64,000 nucleotides of DNA. Source: a bacterium. GTDB taxonomy: Bacteria; Auribacterota; UBA6266. The position numbers were made by a program, and so were the translations under genes. Under the pieces are notes generated by a model that saw nothing but the letters and a program-made list of their open reading frames with translations, searched no databases and was not told where the DNA came from. The DNA lies in NCBI GenBank assembly GCA_023228325.1, contig JALOBK010000001.1, positions 1,217,549 through 1,281,548 of the forward strand, read 5' to 3'. Below, one piece after another: positions 39,219-48,198 of the stretch; within the stretch, counting starts at the first letter, position 1; every line of letters starts with the position of its first letter.

Positions 39219-40441
39219 AACCTTTCAAAGCTTTAAGGCCGGAACCGGGGTTAACATCGAAAATAGCTTCTTTGCCCTATGATGTTGTATCAAGGGAAGA
39301 GGCGCTGACTTATTCAAGGGGGAATCCATTCAGTTTTTATCATGTGGTAAAGGCAGAAATCGATTTACCTCCCGAAACAGATGAGCACTCGAAAGAGGTA
39401 TATAAAAAGGCGAAGGAAAATTTTGACAGGTTGGTTAAAAACAGAATACTCATCCAGGACCAGAAAGAATGTTTTTATATTTACAGGCAGAAGATGAAAG
39501 AGCATGCGCAGACAGGGATAGTCGCCTGTATCGCGGTGGATGAATATATTTCCAATACCGTGAAAAAGCACGAACTTACGAGGGAAGAAAAGGAAAAAGA
39601 CAGGACAAACCATATCGCGGCGCTAAAAGCTAATACGGGTCCTGTTTTTCTGATTTACAGGGGGAAAAATGAAATAGATGAGGTTATTGAGAAGATTACG
39701 GCCGGAAAACCGGAGATTTCATTCTGTTGTGACTTTGAAGTTACCCATGAATATTGGATACTTGACGATCCCGGACTCATCGATGAACTGGTTAATCATT
39801 TTAAACAGGTTCCCGCGCTTTATGTCGCGGACGGACATCACAGGCTGGCGGCCGCGGTCAATGTCGCGAATATGTGCCGCGAAAAAAACAAAGATTTCAC
39901 CGGACATGAAGAATTTAATTTTGCCATGGGAATTATATTCCCCCATAACCAGATTAAGATTCTCCCTTATAACAGGGTGCTTAGAGATGTTGATATTGTC
40001 GATAGAGAGCGGTATCTGAGCGTTTTAAAGGATGAGTTCAGGGTTGAACATTCAAATAGCGGCGTACCCGGGAAAAAAGGGATTTTATGCATGTATATGG
40101 CAGGCAGGTGGTTTTCTCTGGAGTTGAAGAATCCGGATGGTATTGCCGGCACGGCAAATAAGCTCGATGTAAGCATCCTGCAGGATAAAATACTTTCAAG
40201 GATATTCGGTATAGAAGATCCGAGAAAAGACACAAGGCTTGATTTTATAGGCGGCAACAGGCATCCGGATGAATTAAAAAAACTGGTTGATTCCGGGGCG
40301 TATAAAATCGCCTTCAGTCTGTTTCCGACTTCGGTTAATGACCTTTTTGAAATATCTGATGAAGGAGGTATTATGCCTCCGAAATCAACATGGTTTGAAC
40401 CTAAGTTAAGAAGCGGTATATTCGTTCATCTGCTGGAATGA
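39206..40441 (+). CDS. DUF1015-family protein (SerK/ParB-like DGHHR motif)
   Basis: The 411-residue soluble protein begins V-K-P-F-K-A-L-R-P and contains S-L-P-Y-D-V-V, hallmarks of DUF1015. V-A-D-G-H-H-R-L-A-A-A near residue 212 is the nucleotide-binding motif shared with ParB-fold free-serine kinases (SerK, SbnI). R-K-D-T-R-L-D-F-I-G-G near residue 345 is another family block. A serine or related small-molecule kinase role is therefore plausible, but not shown for this protein. The end overlaps a convergent gene by 16 bases. Confidence 0.88.
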   Translation: MATVKPFKALRPEPGLTSKIASLPYDVVSREEALTYSRGNPFSFYHVVKAEIDLPPETDEHSKEVYKKAKENFDRLVKNRILIQDQKECFYIYRQKMKEHAQTGIVACIAVDEYISNTVKKHELTREEKEKDRTNHIAALKANTGPVFLIYRGKNEIDEVIEKITAGKPEISFCCDFEVTHEYWILDDPGLIDELVNHFKQVPALYVADGHHRLAAAVNVANMCREKNKDFTGHEEFNFAMGIIFPHNQIKILPYNRVLRDVDIVDRERYLSVLKDEFRVEHSNSGVPGKKGILCMYMAGRWFSLELKNPDGIAGTANKLDVSILQDKILSRIFGIEDPRKDTRLDFIGGNRHPDELKKLVDSGAYKIAFSLFPTSVNDLFEISDEGGIMPPKSTWFEPKLRSGIFVHLLE

Positions 40442-41439
40442 TCCGGGCTGTTGAATTTTTTGTAAGATGCCGTCAGAGTCTTCCATGCTTCCTGAGGGTT
40501 TTCACAGGCAAGCTGTGACATAGCTTCGGTTCCCATATAGCTCCACGCGGCTATATCCCTTATGCCGCAGGAAAAAGCCGCTTCGCACGCGATTGTAATG
40601 AACCTTTCCTCGCCCTTTCTTATCCTGAAGTTTTGTATCCATATATGGGCTCGTTTGCCATGTTTTTCGGCGATGTCCTTTATTTTCCGGGAAAAAGTTT
40701 TCACATGTTCCGCAATTGTATTTTCGGTTATATCGGACAGGTGATTCCAATAGGGGTCCGTCCCTATTGATTCAATGGCGGGTATCCCGGCTATTTCAGT
40801 CCATAGTAAAGTGTTGTCGATATCGGGCAGAAAACAGATGGAATTTTTTATTCCGTTTGCCGAAGCGTATCCTGAAACGGTTTTTATTAAATCAAACAGC
40901 GAAGCGCGCTGAAACGATTTGACCTCATCGTTTATGTTGGCAGGGATATCTTTTTTGAATACCGAAAGGTATTTTTCTTTGCAATGTCCGCAGTGGCATC
41001 CCCATATATCGTTTTTTTGCCCGAACCAGCGCGGTATATAAAAATGTGGTTCATCCCAGAATATATAGTCGGCGGAGCAGTCTCCGCATGCGTCAACCCA
41101 TGATTTCAGGAAGTCCACGGTCTGAGGGTTATTCGGGCATGAGACGGGAAGCGGCCGTCCGCGGTTGTCGATCTGCCTTGAGGTAAAAGATGTGTTGATG
41201 AAATTTGTGTAAGCCTCGCCTCCGAATATGCCGCAGACTCCCCATGGGTCTAAATGGACTTCAAGCCCCGCGCAATGGGCTTTTTGTGAAAGCCCGGCGA
41301 TATTTTTTTTGTAATACTGGAAATCATTTTCGGAAAATGTCAGGACGACATAGGAACACCCGTTTTCTTTCATATTTTTAAAATCTTTTTCCGCATGTTC
41401 GGGGAATTTATTGCCGAAGTAGCTTGTGCCTGTGCGCAT
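40426..41439 (-). CDS. Putative TIM-barrel glycosidase-like protein, no signal peptide
   Basis: The 337-residue protein is not in a family I can name. It has alternating strand/helix blocks such as C-S-Y-V-V-L-T-F-S-E-N-D, G-L-E-V-H-L-D-P-W-G-V, and D-Y-I-F-W-D-E-P-H-F-Y. S-I-G-T-D-P-Y-W and A-H-I-W-I-Q-N-F-R follow. F-W-D-E-P-H-F has the look of a strand-4 acid/base glutamate in a (beta/alpha)8 glycosidase. Cysteines in C-H-C-G-H-C may bind metal. No export signal is visible, so it may act in the cytoplasm. It is the last gene of the minus-strand carbohydrate cluster. Confidence 0.55.
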   Translation of the reverse strand: MRTGTSYFGNKFPEHAEKDFKNMKENGCSYVVLTFSENDFQYYKKNIAGLSQKAHCAGLEVHLDPWGVCGIFGGEAYTNFINTSFTSRQIDNRGRPLPVSCPNNPQTVDFLKSWVDACGDCSADYIFWDEPHFYIPRWFGQKNDIWGCHCGHCKEKYLSVFKKDIPANINDEVKSFQRASLFDLIKTVSGYASANGIKNSICFLPDIDNTLLWTEIAGIPAIESIGTDPYWNHLSDITENTIAEHVKTFSRKIKDIAEKHGKRAHIWIQNFRIRKGEERFITIACEAAFSCGIRDIAAWSYMGTEAMSQLACENPQEAWKTLTASYKKFNSPDHSSR

Positions 41440-41441
41440 TA

Positions 41442-43475
41442 TTAACGCCTTGTCCTTCCGGGGCTGTATTTTCTTCTGCCGAAAGTTGTGTTTATATATT
41501 TGGGGGAAGCAAGAGTTACGTAATCGTCGATTGCTATTCCCGAAAAGACATAATTCCTGTAAATATCTTCGGGTATCTTATCTAATATGTCTTCGCACCT
41601 GTCCGCGTCTATGCTTAGCATTATCCTGTTATTATATCGGCATACGATATCCGATATGCGTTCCAAGCGTGTAAAAATATCTTTTTCGCTTCCTGTATAT
41701 TTTACCAGAAGATAATCGCAGTTTTTACCGAGTTCTTCCGCGAAATCCTCTGTTATGTCAGGCGGAATCATGGCGCCGAACGAGATGGGGGTCTTTTTTT
41801 CGTAGATATCGTTTGAGATCTCTCTGGTTATGTCTATGAAGTCGCGGTTAAGTCCTTCGAGGAAATCGTTTTTTCCGGATTGCGCCTGCGCCTTGTTGTA
41901 ATAATCTATTATCACCCCGTCAAAACGCTCTTTGGCGCCGACATCGGAGTTATATGAAGAAAGGCGCCCCAGCAGGCGCTTCGCGAATTCCGAATTCAGC
42001 CTCGTATGTTCTCCTGAATCGAAATAGTGGACTTTGCAGCCTTTTTTGTGGCACTGTTCTATGAACTCTTTCAGTTTGGTGTCTTCTTTTTTAAGTATCC
42101 TGCCCCATTCATCGAGGTTAATGAATATATTTGTAAACTTATTTTCTTTTGTTTTTTCGTTTTCGATGAAACTGAAGAATTCTTCGACGGCTTTCGGGTT
42201 TTTGAACAGGTATTCCGAATCGGATATGAAAATTCCGAGGTCGGACTGGCGGTTGTCGAAAGTGTCTTTTCTTATCCGGGATTTGAACATATATTGTACG
42301 GGGTCGAAATCATCCGAATACATCCATTTTACCGAGTAATATGCGGGTTTGGGCCTGACATCGTAGTCTTTGAAGCTGTTCCCGTCTATCGAGATTATGC
42401 CGAACCATTCTTCATAATCATCTTTTTCGTGGTAAAGTTTATCTTTCGCGGCGGGGACGGGTTTTGCGGCCTTGCTCTGCTTGTACCATTCATCGCTCCA
42501 TTCGAACACCAGCCCTCCCGCAAGAGGCGGTTCTGCCGTAATAATATCGGTCCACCTGTTCAGCAGGTATACGGCCTGCATAGATTCCGAATTGCCTGAT
42601 TCGGTCGGGTTTTCCGGAGCGGTCGCATAGCCGAATTCGCTTATTATCAAAGGCATTTTGCCATAATTTTTTTTTAATCCTTCTATATAACCCTGATATG
42701 CCGTCCGGGTTGTTTTTCCCTTGGGATGGGAGTATACTTTTTCAGGCCAGTAGGAATAGACGTCAAATAAAGCGATGTCAAGGAAAGGGGTTTCAATCAG
42801 ATTGTCCGTAACAGGCCAGTTGATGTGGCTTACCATCGCATCCCTGTTGTAATTTTCCCGTACATGGGATTTCAGATAATCGGCTGTCTCGGCCAGAAAA
42901 GATTCCGTCGCGTTGGCGTCATCCGGGGCGCTTACATATGTTCCTTTATAAGGCATGGAGTCCGCGTGTATCCTGTTTGTTGTGTTTACCGCGCCTTCAT
43001 CAAATTCCCCACCGACCCAGTACGCGAGTATGATGTCGGAATAATCGCTGCCGTTATAATTATGTATTGTGTCTGTGAGATACCGGATTCTTTTTTTGAT
43101 TTGTTTCTTAAAGTTTTCATCTTGAAAATCCCGGGGGTTGTTCTCGACTGTTACACCCTGAATAATGTACAAACCCTGTTTTTTCGCTTCTTTATAAATG
43201 CGCTCATCTCTCAGCCAGTACAGGAGTATCGTGTTTGCGCCAAGCTCTTTTATTAATTTCATGTCTTTTCCGATGTCCGCTTTTTTAGGCACGTCGGAGT
43301 GTGTCTCGCCCGGGTAAAAAGGAGAATAAGTTATCCCTTTTATGATTGTTTTCTCGCCGTCCACATAAATAAAGTTACTGTCTTTGGTGAAAGTAACAGA
43401 GAAGGAAAAAGACACTGCGGAAAGAAAAACGGCCAGTACAAAGAAAAACATCGGCAGTCGGGTTGTTTTTTTCAT
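41442..43475 (-). CDS. Secreted two-domain glycosidase-like protein
   Basis: The 677-residue precursor has a signal peptide (hydrophobic residues about 8-26). The first domain (about 30-410) is a GH2/GH5-like TIM barrel: I-K-G-I-T-Y-S-P-F-Y-P-G, N-T-I-L-L-Y-W-L, A-Y-W-V-G-G-E-F, F-D-V-Y-S-Y-W and L-I-I-S-E-F-G-Y-A. E in S-E-F-G is the likely nucleophile and E in G-G-E-F a candidate acid/base. The second domain (about 420-670) looks like another barrel, with F-D-G-V-I-I-D-Y-Y. It begins eight bases downstream of the next gene in the cluster. The substrate is unknown. Confidence 0.72.
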   Translation of the reverse strand: MKKTTRLPMFFFVLAVFLSAVSFSFSVTFTKDSNFIYVDGEKTIIKGITYSPFYPGETHSDVPKKADIGKDMKLIKELGANTILLYWLRDERIYKEAKKQGLYIIQGVTVENNPRDFQDENFKKQIKKRIRYLTDTIHNYNGSDYSDIILAYWVGGEFDEGAVNTTNRIHADSMPYKGTYVSAPDDANATESFLAETADYLKSHVRENYNRDAMVSHINWPVTDNLIETPFLDIALFDVYSYWPEKVYSHPKGKTTRTAYQGYIEGLKKNYGKMPLIISEFGYATAPENPTESGNSESMQAVYLLNRWTDIITAEPPLAGGLVFEWSDEWYKQSKAAKPVPAAKDKLYHEKDDYEEWFGIISIDGNSFKDYDVRPKPAYYSVKWMYSDDFDPVQYMFKSRIRKDTFDNRQSDLGIFISDSEYLFKNPKAVEEFFSFIENEKTKENKFTNIFINLDEWGRILKKEDTKLKEFIEQCHKKGCKVHYFDSGEHTRLNSEFAKRLLGRLSSYNSDVGAKERFDGVIIDYYNKAQAQSGKNDFLEGLNRDFIDITREISNDIYEKKTPISFGAMIPPDITEDFAEELGKNCDYLLVKYTGSEKDIFTRLERISDIVCRYNNRIMLSIDADRCEDILDKIPEDIYRNYVFSGIAIDDYVTLASPKYINTTFGRRKYSPGRTRR

Positions 43476-43483
43476 AGTTTACC

Positions 43484-45403
43484 TTATTTGTCCGGCATGT
43501 TTTTGTATGTCGCATAATAATGTATGGCGAAACCGAAAAAGCTTTCATTTTCGGAAAAATGCTTTTCCACTGCCGTGAGCTCCCTCTCCATTTCTGCTTT
43601 TGTCTTGTCGTCGAATGTGATTTTCGGCAGCATGATGAGAGTGGTCTCAAACCCCGGGTATTTCTCCTTGCCATCAGGCGAAGATATCTCTATTTCAGCC
43701 AAACCGTCCCACTCGGGGTTTTTGGAGATAGCGTATTCGGCGTCAAACACGAGGTCATCTATATCCGTGTCGGAAACATCTCTGCCTATCCATCTTGCAA
43801 GCTTGAGAAGCGCTTCGTCAAAATGTTTCTGTTTTTCTTTGTCCATACCCTGCGGGACTTCAAGCCCCGCGTGGATATAATTTCCGGTTGAAAGGACCTG
43901 AAGCCGGAAACTGGCTCCGCACATTCTGCTTATGTCGCGCAGTTCCTTAAGCTCTTTATTCAGGCGGGCCATAAATTCTTCCTTTTCGAACCCGCATACC
44001 ATTTTTACTGTTATAAGGGGGTATCTGAAGGTCTCAATTCCTATATATACCTTTTTGCCTTTTTGGTCGGCATATTTGATCTCGTCAACCGCGTGGGCGA
44101 TCATCCCGTCGGCTCCGTAAGCGAAATCGCGGTAGTCCATAATTCCGATATTATCCACGAGATCTATTATATGGCAGCTCGCCGGTTTCTCTGTCCCGTT
44201 ATATTCGCAGGAGCCGGCCGCGTTGAATTCCTCGTCTTTCTCCTCAAACCAGTAGGGGATGTCTATGCCGTAGACCATATCGGAGTTTTCATGTACCATC
44301 CTGCTTGCTTTATCATTCAGCTCTATAAATTCCGACAGTATCTGCTTCCTGTATTCGGGGTTGATGAAACCCACAAGGAGATAGGGCTCATTATCGAGGT
44401 GGATGCCGTCAAATCTTTCTTCAGGCGAAACTTTCTTGTTGTAATCTATCACCGATTTTATCATCGACAGGGAATACTTGTGCATTGGTTTAATCACCCA
44501 GTCAGGATATCCTTCAAGGGCCTGGATAAAAAGGCCGTTGTCATGGGATTCGGCGATAAAACCCCTGAATTCATCAATCATAGTGACTTCTGTCACGATA
44601 TTCTCCGGGTCCGAATCATCTGTTTTATACTGCAGCTGGAGAAAAATATCGTTTATTTTATACTTTTCGCAGAATTCAAAGAATTCCCGCCTTTTTGCGC
44701 TGTCGGTCAGCAGGGAGTATGAATCCCAGACCCACATTGCCCTTCTCAGGTTTTTCGGCTTGAATGTTTCATTTTGCTTTGCTGTTTCCGGGGTTGGTTC
44801 ATCTTTGTTTTTCTTCAGGTAAATATCATCTATATATATTTTATACTTTCCTTCGGATGTGAAGTTAAAGGTTATACCTCCGAGCTCCGTCGTGTCAAGC
44901 CCGGTAAAATCCGAAAGGGGAATGACAACCTCCTGCCATTCGGCGGTGACGCCTTCAGGGATGTATGTTTTGAGCGGCCGGGCCGGGACGGAATCTTCTT
45001 TTTGGACCCATGAAGCATCGGCCATCTGGACTGTGAAATTTTCCCCGCCCTGTTCGCCTTTTACCCGGAAAGATATATATTTGTAGTCTGACGCGTCGAG
45101 ATACTTCCTGTTCTCGGGTTTTTCCTTTACATTAAAAAAATGCACCCATGTTCCGCAAAATCCTCCGGAAGTCTTTTCCGCGGTTATTTCGAGTGACCTT
45201 CCGCCTTTCCCCCTGTATGTTTCATCGCTGAGATAGTTGGAAGCGGAGGACTCCTGGTTTGCGAACTGGTTGAAATGGCCGCCGAAATCGGTAGTGTTGC
45301 CGTTATCGAAGTTCCATATCCTCAAGACATCATCGGAAGCATATGTTAAAGCGACATTTAAAATAAGTAAAGCGGCGAGGAAAAATAGTTTTTTCATTTT
45401 CAA
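43484..45403 (-). CDS. Secreted CBM11-like plus TIM-barrel glycosidase-like protein
   Basis: A signal peptide (residues 1-22) is followed by a beta-sandwich domain (about 27-200) of the CBM11-like type: G-G-F-C-G-T-W, L-D-A-S-D-Y-K-Y-I-S-F-R-V-K-G, T-A-E-W-Q-E-V-V-I-P-L-S-D-F and Y-I-D-D-I-Y-L. The rest (about 220-639) is a TIM barrel with A-M-W-V-W-D-S-Y, F-D-G-I-H-L-D-N-E-P-Y and V-Y-I-G-I-E-T-F-R-Y. I-H-L-D-N-E-P-Y is a good candidate for catalytic acids. This is the only cluster member with binding and catalytic parts on one chain. Confidence 0.75.
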   Translation of the reverse strand: MKMKKLFFLAALLILNVALTYASDDVLRIWNFDNGNTTDFGGHFNQFANQESSASNYLSDETYRGKGGRSLEITAEKTSGGFCGTWVHFFNVKEKPENRKYLDASDYKYISFRVKGEQGGENFTVQMADASWVQKEDSVPARPLKTYIPEGVTAEWQEVVIPLSDFTGLDTTELGGITFNFTSEGKYKIYIDDIYLKKNKDEPTPETAKQNETFKPKNLRRAMWVWDSYSLLTDSAKRREFFEFCEKYKINDIFLQLQYKTDDSDPENIVTEVTMIDEFRGFIAESHDNGLFIQALEGYPDWVIKPMHKYSLSMIKSVIDYNKKVSPEERFDGIHLDNEPYLLVGFINPEYRKQILSEFIELNDKASRMVHENSDMVYGIDIPYWFEEKDEEFNAAGSCEYNGTEKPASCHIIDLVDNIGIMDYRDFAYGADGMIAHAVDEIKYADQKGKKVYIGIETFRYPLITVKMVCGFEKEEFMARLNKELKELRDISRMCGASFRLQVLSTGNYIHAGLEVPQGMDKEKQKHFDEALLKLARWIGRDVSDTDIDDLVFDAEYAISKNPEWDGLAEIEISSPDGKEKYPGFETTLIMLPKITFDDKTKAEMERELTAVEKHFSENESFFGFAIHYYATYKNMPDK

Positions 45404-45409
45404 CCCTTT

Positions 45410-46603
45410 TTATTTTTCAAATTGTATCTCATCTATCAGAATTTTTCCACTGGATACTCCGTCAGGGAAGCAGCTTCCTTCGAAGCATATAGACACCGCG
45501 TATAATGCCTGGGTATCCACAAAAAAATCGCTCAGGGGGATTTTTACTTTCTGCCAGTCCCGTCCGATGCTTCCACTGTCTGTGTAATCAGTGACATCAT
45601 TGGATTTATATGAATCGTCATTTACAGCGTGCATCTGGTCCGCAATGCCGATTTTAAAGTTTTCATCTCCCGCGTACGCTTTTACCCTGAATGTGATATA
45701 TTTGTATTTTGAAGCGTCGAAAAATTTTATGTCGGTGATATTCCTGTTTTCTGATTTCGGGTGTTTTGTCAGAAGCATAAAATATCCGCAGAACCCGCCT
45801 TTTCCGAATTTCCCGCCTTCATTTTTCTTGTCATACCATATTTCAAGGCCTTTGCCTGTGCCCTTGTTGTAAGCTGCGGAAGAATTTATCAGGCAGGTCG
45901 TCCTGGAAGGAGAATTCTGGTAAGAGCCCGATACCCCTTTCATTTTTGTTTTTTCACTTGAAAAATCATGTATTACTTTAACTCCGGTTTCTTTTTTTTC
46001 TGTTTCCGGTTCAGTTTCTGCGGGATTTTTATAAGAAGTTAAACTTTTTTGTTTTTGCGGGGAGGGGAATATTTGCAGAAGTTCTGCCGGATGAGCAAAT
46101 TCATCCTCAAGTTCTCCGTTCAGATATATGCTTATTGTAAAGCCGCCGAATTCAAGAGACAGCTTGTTTTCCTTGAGGTAATTTTCCAATTCTATATCGT
46201 TGTAACAATGGCTGGCGAATAAAACTGCTTTTTCCTTTTTCTCCAAACCCGGGATTTCCCTTTTTTCGGCCCAATCCGATCTCAGGGGCTTTATATAATT
46301 ACCGCCGCCCGCTTTATCGAAGAAACGGGTTATAACGGTTATTTTATCTTTGATGTCTTCATCCGCGCGGTTTGTTATTCTGAATGATATATCATAATAT
46401 GTGTAATCCTGAGCCTGGTCTTCAAGTACCGGTCTTTCGGTTTTCCTGCTGATTCCTTTCGGTTTTTCCCTGTTTGTTTTAGAGAAGTTTTTGGATATGT
46501 TTGAAATAGAAATTTTCCGCGGCGGTAATGCCGCCTGCGAAATATCCGCGGAGCAATTTCCTCCGGCAAAAAGAAGAAAGATAATAAATAATATTTTTTT
46601 CAT
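45410..46603 (-). CDS. Secreted CBM11-like protein with N-terminal beta domain
   Basis: The 397-residue precursor has a signal peptide (residues 1-19). The N-terminal domain (about 60-180, Y-Y-D-I-S-F-R-I-T-N-R) resembles a beta-sandwich, and a proline/lysine linker follows. The CBM11-like domain (about 210-397) carries G-G-K-F-G-K-G-G-F-C-G-Y-F, F-D-A-S-K-Y-K-Y-I-T-F-R-V-K, W-Q-K-V-K-I-P-L-S-D-F and I-L-I-D-E-I-Q-F-E-K. The 3' end of the gene is nearly identical in DNA to that of the paralogue ending at 47385, which points to recent duplication. No catalytic domain is present. Confidence 0.72.
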   Translation of the reverse strand: MKKILFIIFLLFAGGNCSADISQAALPPRKISISNISKNFSKTNREKPKGISRKTERPVLEDQAQDYTYYDISFRITNRADEDIKDKITVITRFFDKAGGGNYIKPLRSDWAEKREIPGLEKKEKAVLFASHCYNDIELENYLKENKLSLEFGGFTISIYLNGELEDEFAHPAELLQIFPSPQKQKSLTSYKNPAETEPETEKKETGVKVIHDFSSEKTKMKGVSGSYQNSPSRTTCLINSSAAYNKGTGKGLEIWYDKKNEGGKFGKGGFCGYFMLLTKHPKSENRNITDIKFFDASKYKYITFRVKAYAGDENFKIGIADQMHAVNDDSYKSNDVTDYTDSGSIGRDWQKVKIPLSDFFVDTQALYAVSICFEGSCFPDGVSSGKILIDEIQFEK

Positions 46604-46606
46604 TTT

Positions 46607-47338
46607 TTATATGTAAGGTTGTGTTTCAAGTTGGATATCATCAATTGCTATAATGCCTTTTGAAGGCTTGTCATCGGCAAATAAGTAGCCTTCAAAACAC
46701 AAATATATACCGGAAAGTTCGCTTAGGTCGATTTCCGGAAAATCTGAAAGGGGGATTATGGCTTTTTGCCATTTATCGGTTATCTTTCCTTCGGTGAGAT
46801 AATAACCGATGGATCGGGATTTCAGGCTGTCCCCCTGGTACTTATCCCATGTCTTGTCTCTCAGTCCCACCACCATGTTTTCGTCTCCGGCGTCTCCTTT
46901 TATCCTGAAGGTTAAAAATCCGTATTCGGAAGCGTCAAAATACCTGTTGCCTCTTTTAATCAGCACATACCAGCCGCACCAGCCTCCTTTGCCGAAGGGC
47001 CCGCCCTCTTTTGCTTTAAAATATCTGATCTTCACTATCCTGTTGATGTTTTCTTCCCCCGATTCCAGTTTTTCAAGTTTGAACTGGGCTTTGGACGGAG
47101 GCTGTTCATAACATGACATTTTTGTTTTCTTCAGGCCGGATGTGTTTTCGAAATTCGCTATCAGAAAAACATCGCCGTATTTTTTAAAAGGTTCTTTCGG
47201 AAGTTCTTTGGCCGGTGTTTCACCGGGGTCTTCGGATTTTACGAATACAGGTTTTTCGCTTTCAGCCATTACGCTGTACGGCCGGAGTAAAAATTGGATA
47301 GAAATAATTATTAAAAATACCGGTTTTTTCATAGGCAT
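46607..47338 (-). CDS. Secreted CBM11-like protein
   Basis: The roughly 244-residue precursor has a signal peptide (M-P-M-K-K then a hydrophobic stretch, cleavage near V-M-A-E). A CBM11-like domain occupies about 55-240: G-G-P-F-G-K-G-G-W-C-G-W-Y, F-D-A-S-E-Y-G-F-L-T-F-R-I-K-G, W-Q-K-A-I-I-P-L-S-D-F and I-A-I-D-D-I-Q-L. The frame is open for 23 codons further upstream, but that part is the terminator hairpin. The chosen start has GGGAG upstream, inside the hairpin stem. An ATG two codons later is also possible. Confidence 0.72.
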   Translation of the reverse strand: MPMKKPVFLIIISIQFLLRPYSVMAESEKPVFVKSEDPGETPAKELPKEPFKKYGDVFLIANFENTSGLKKTKMSCYEQPPSKAQFKLEKLESGEENINRIVKIRYFKAKEGGPFGKGGWCGWYVLIKRGNRYFDASEYGFLTFRIKGDAGDENMVVGLRDKTWDKYQGDSLKSRSIGYYLTEGKITDKWQKAIIPLSDFPEIDLSELSGIYLCFEGYLFADDKPSKGIIAIDDIQLETQPYI

Positions 47339-47340
47339 GA

Positions 47341-47374
47341 AAAAGCGCTCCCTTAAAGCACCGGGAGCGCTTTT
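47341..47374 (-). terminator. Strong hairpin between two CBM11-like genes
   Basis: A 12-bp perfect stem (AAAAGCGCTCCC against GGGAGCGCTTTT) with a ten-base loop lies ten bases after the stop of the minus-strand gene ending at 47385. A run of U follows on that strand, as in a rho-independent terminator. The 3' arm holds the GGGAG that would be the ribosome-binding site of the next gene, so the hairpin could both reduce transcription and mask translation of downstream genes. Confidence 0.85.
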
Positions 47375-47384
47375 AATATGCGGA

Positions 47385-48044
47385 TTATTTTTCAAATTGT
47401 ATGTCATCTATATATATTTTTCCCTGCTGCCCGCCTTCTTCATAGCAGTCAGTTTCAAAGCAGAAGGATATTGAGTGAAGCATACCCCAGTCAACAAAGA
47501 CTTCTTCAAGCGGAATTTCAACTTTCTGCCATTCGGTCGTGACGGCGCCTTCGGGGAGATAGGCTGTAATGCAGTCTGTTTTTGTAGAGTCATCTATCAT
47601 CTCTCCCTGCTGGTCGGCTATCCCGAGTTTAAAGTTTTCTCCGCCTTTCTCGCCCTTGATCTGAAAAGTAAGTTTCTTATAACCCGATGCGTCAAGGTAG
47701 TTTTTGCCTATATGAACAAGAGTGTAATATCCGCACCAGCCGCCGTTTCCGTAAGGTCCGCCTTCGGCTTGCTTGTCATAAGAAATTTTTAATCCCTTGG
47801 TCGGCTGATCGTTTTTCGCGTATCCTGTGTCCGGGGCCTTTGAAAACATAATGCGAGAGGGGGCCCTGACATATACGGAACATCTTCCTCCCAGCGAGTT
47901 TGTGTTTTTTTCCATGTCATCAACCACAAGCGCTTCCACGGAAATTTCTTCTGTTTCTTCTGCTATCGCGCTCAGCGGGAAGCAGGAGCCGAATAGCGAG
48001 AAAAGAAAGATTACTGCAATCAGATGAAAGGCCATTGTTTTCAT
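47385..48044 (-). CDS. Secreted CBM11-like protein (first gene of the cluster)
   Basis: The 219-residue precursor has a signal peptide (residues about 1-28, ending A-I-A-E-E) and one CBM11-like domain. The domain contains G-G-P-Y-G-N-G-G-W-C-G-Y-Y, L-D-A-S-G-Y-K-K-L-T-F-Q-I-K-G, W-Q-K-V-E-I-P-L-E-E-V-F and I-Y-I-D-D-I-Q-F-E-K. The G-G-W-C-G and I-D-D-I-Q features are shared by all four cluster paralogues. No enzyme domain is present, so it probably binds glycan at the surface or when released. AGGAGGTG precedes the start. A terminator follows, so it is likely the most highly expressed gene of the cluster. Confidence 0.75.
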   Translation of the reverse strand: MKTMAFHLIAVIFLFSLFGSCFPLSAIAEETEEISVEALVVDDMEKNTNSLGGRCSVYVRAPSRIMFSKAPDTGYAKNDQPTKGLKISYDKQAEGGPYGNGGWCGYYTLVHIGKNYLDASGYKKLTFQIKGEKGGENFKLGIADQQGEMIDDSTKTDCITAYLPEGAVTTEWQKVEIPLEEVFVDWGMLHSISFCFETDCYEEGGQQGKIYIDDIQFEK

Positions 48045-48198
48045 TCTTACACCTCCTGTAAAAGTTTACCTTATTTAAGACTGCCGTTAAAGAAACTTTT
48101 AACAGCAGATTTCATAATGAGCGGGACAAACATAGTTTCAGTATGGAACGATAATAAGCAAAAAATAAAGAGCGTTTGTTTTAATATGAAACTAACTT
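48045..48198 (-). promoter_or_regulatory. Long 5' leader of the CBM11 gene cluster
   Basis: About 150 nt separate the predicted transcription start from the ATG. On the minus strand it contains a hairpin at about 48080-48107 (GTTAAA/TTTAAC extended by CTGC/GCAG) and several TTTCAT/ATGAAA words. No open frame or known riboswitch fold is recognised. The length and structure suggest post-transcriptional control. Confidence 0.4.

Noticed and set aside
44063..44722. 219-codon plus-strand frame opposite the CBM11/TIM-barrel gene
   Set aside because: It is antisense to a gene with clear export signal and domain motifs. The translated product has no recognisable pattern and no ribosome-binding site.
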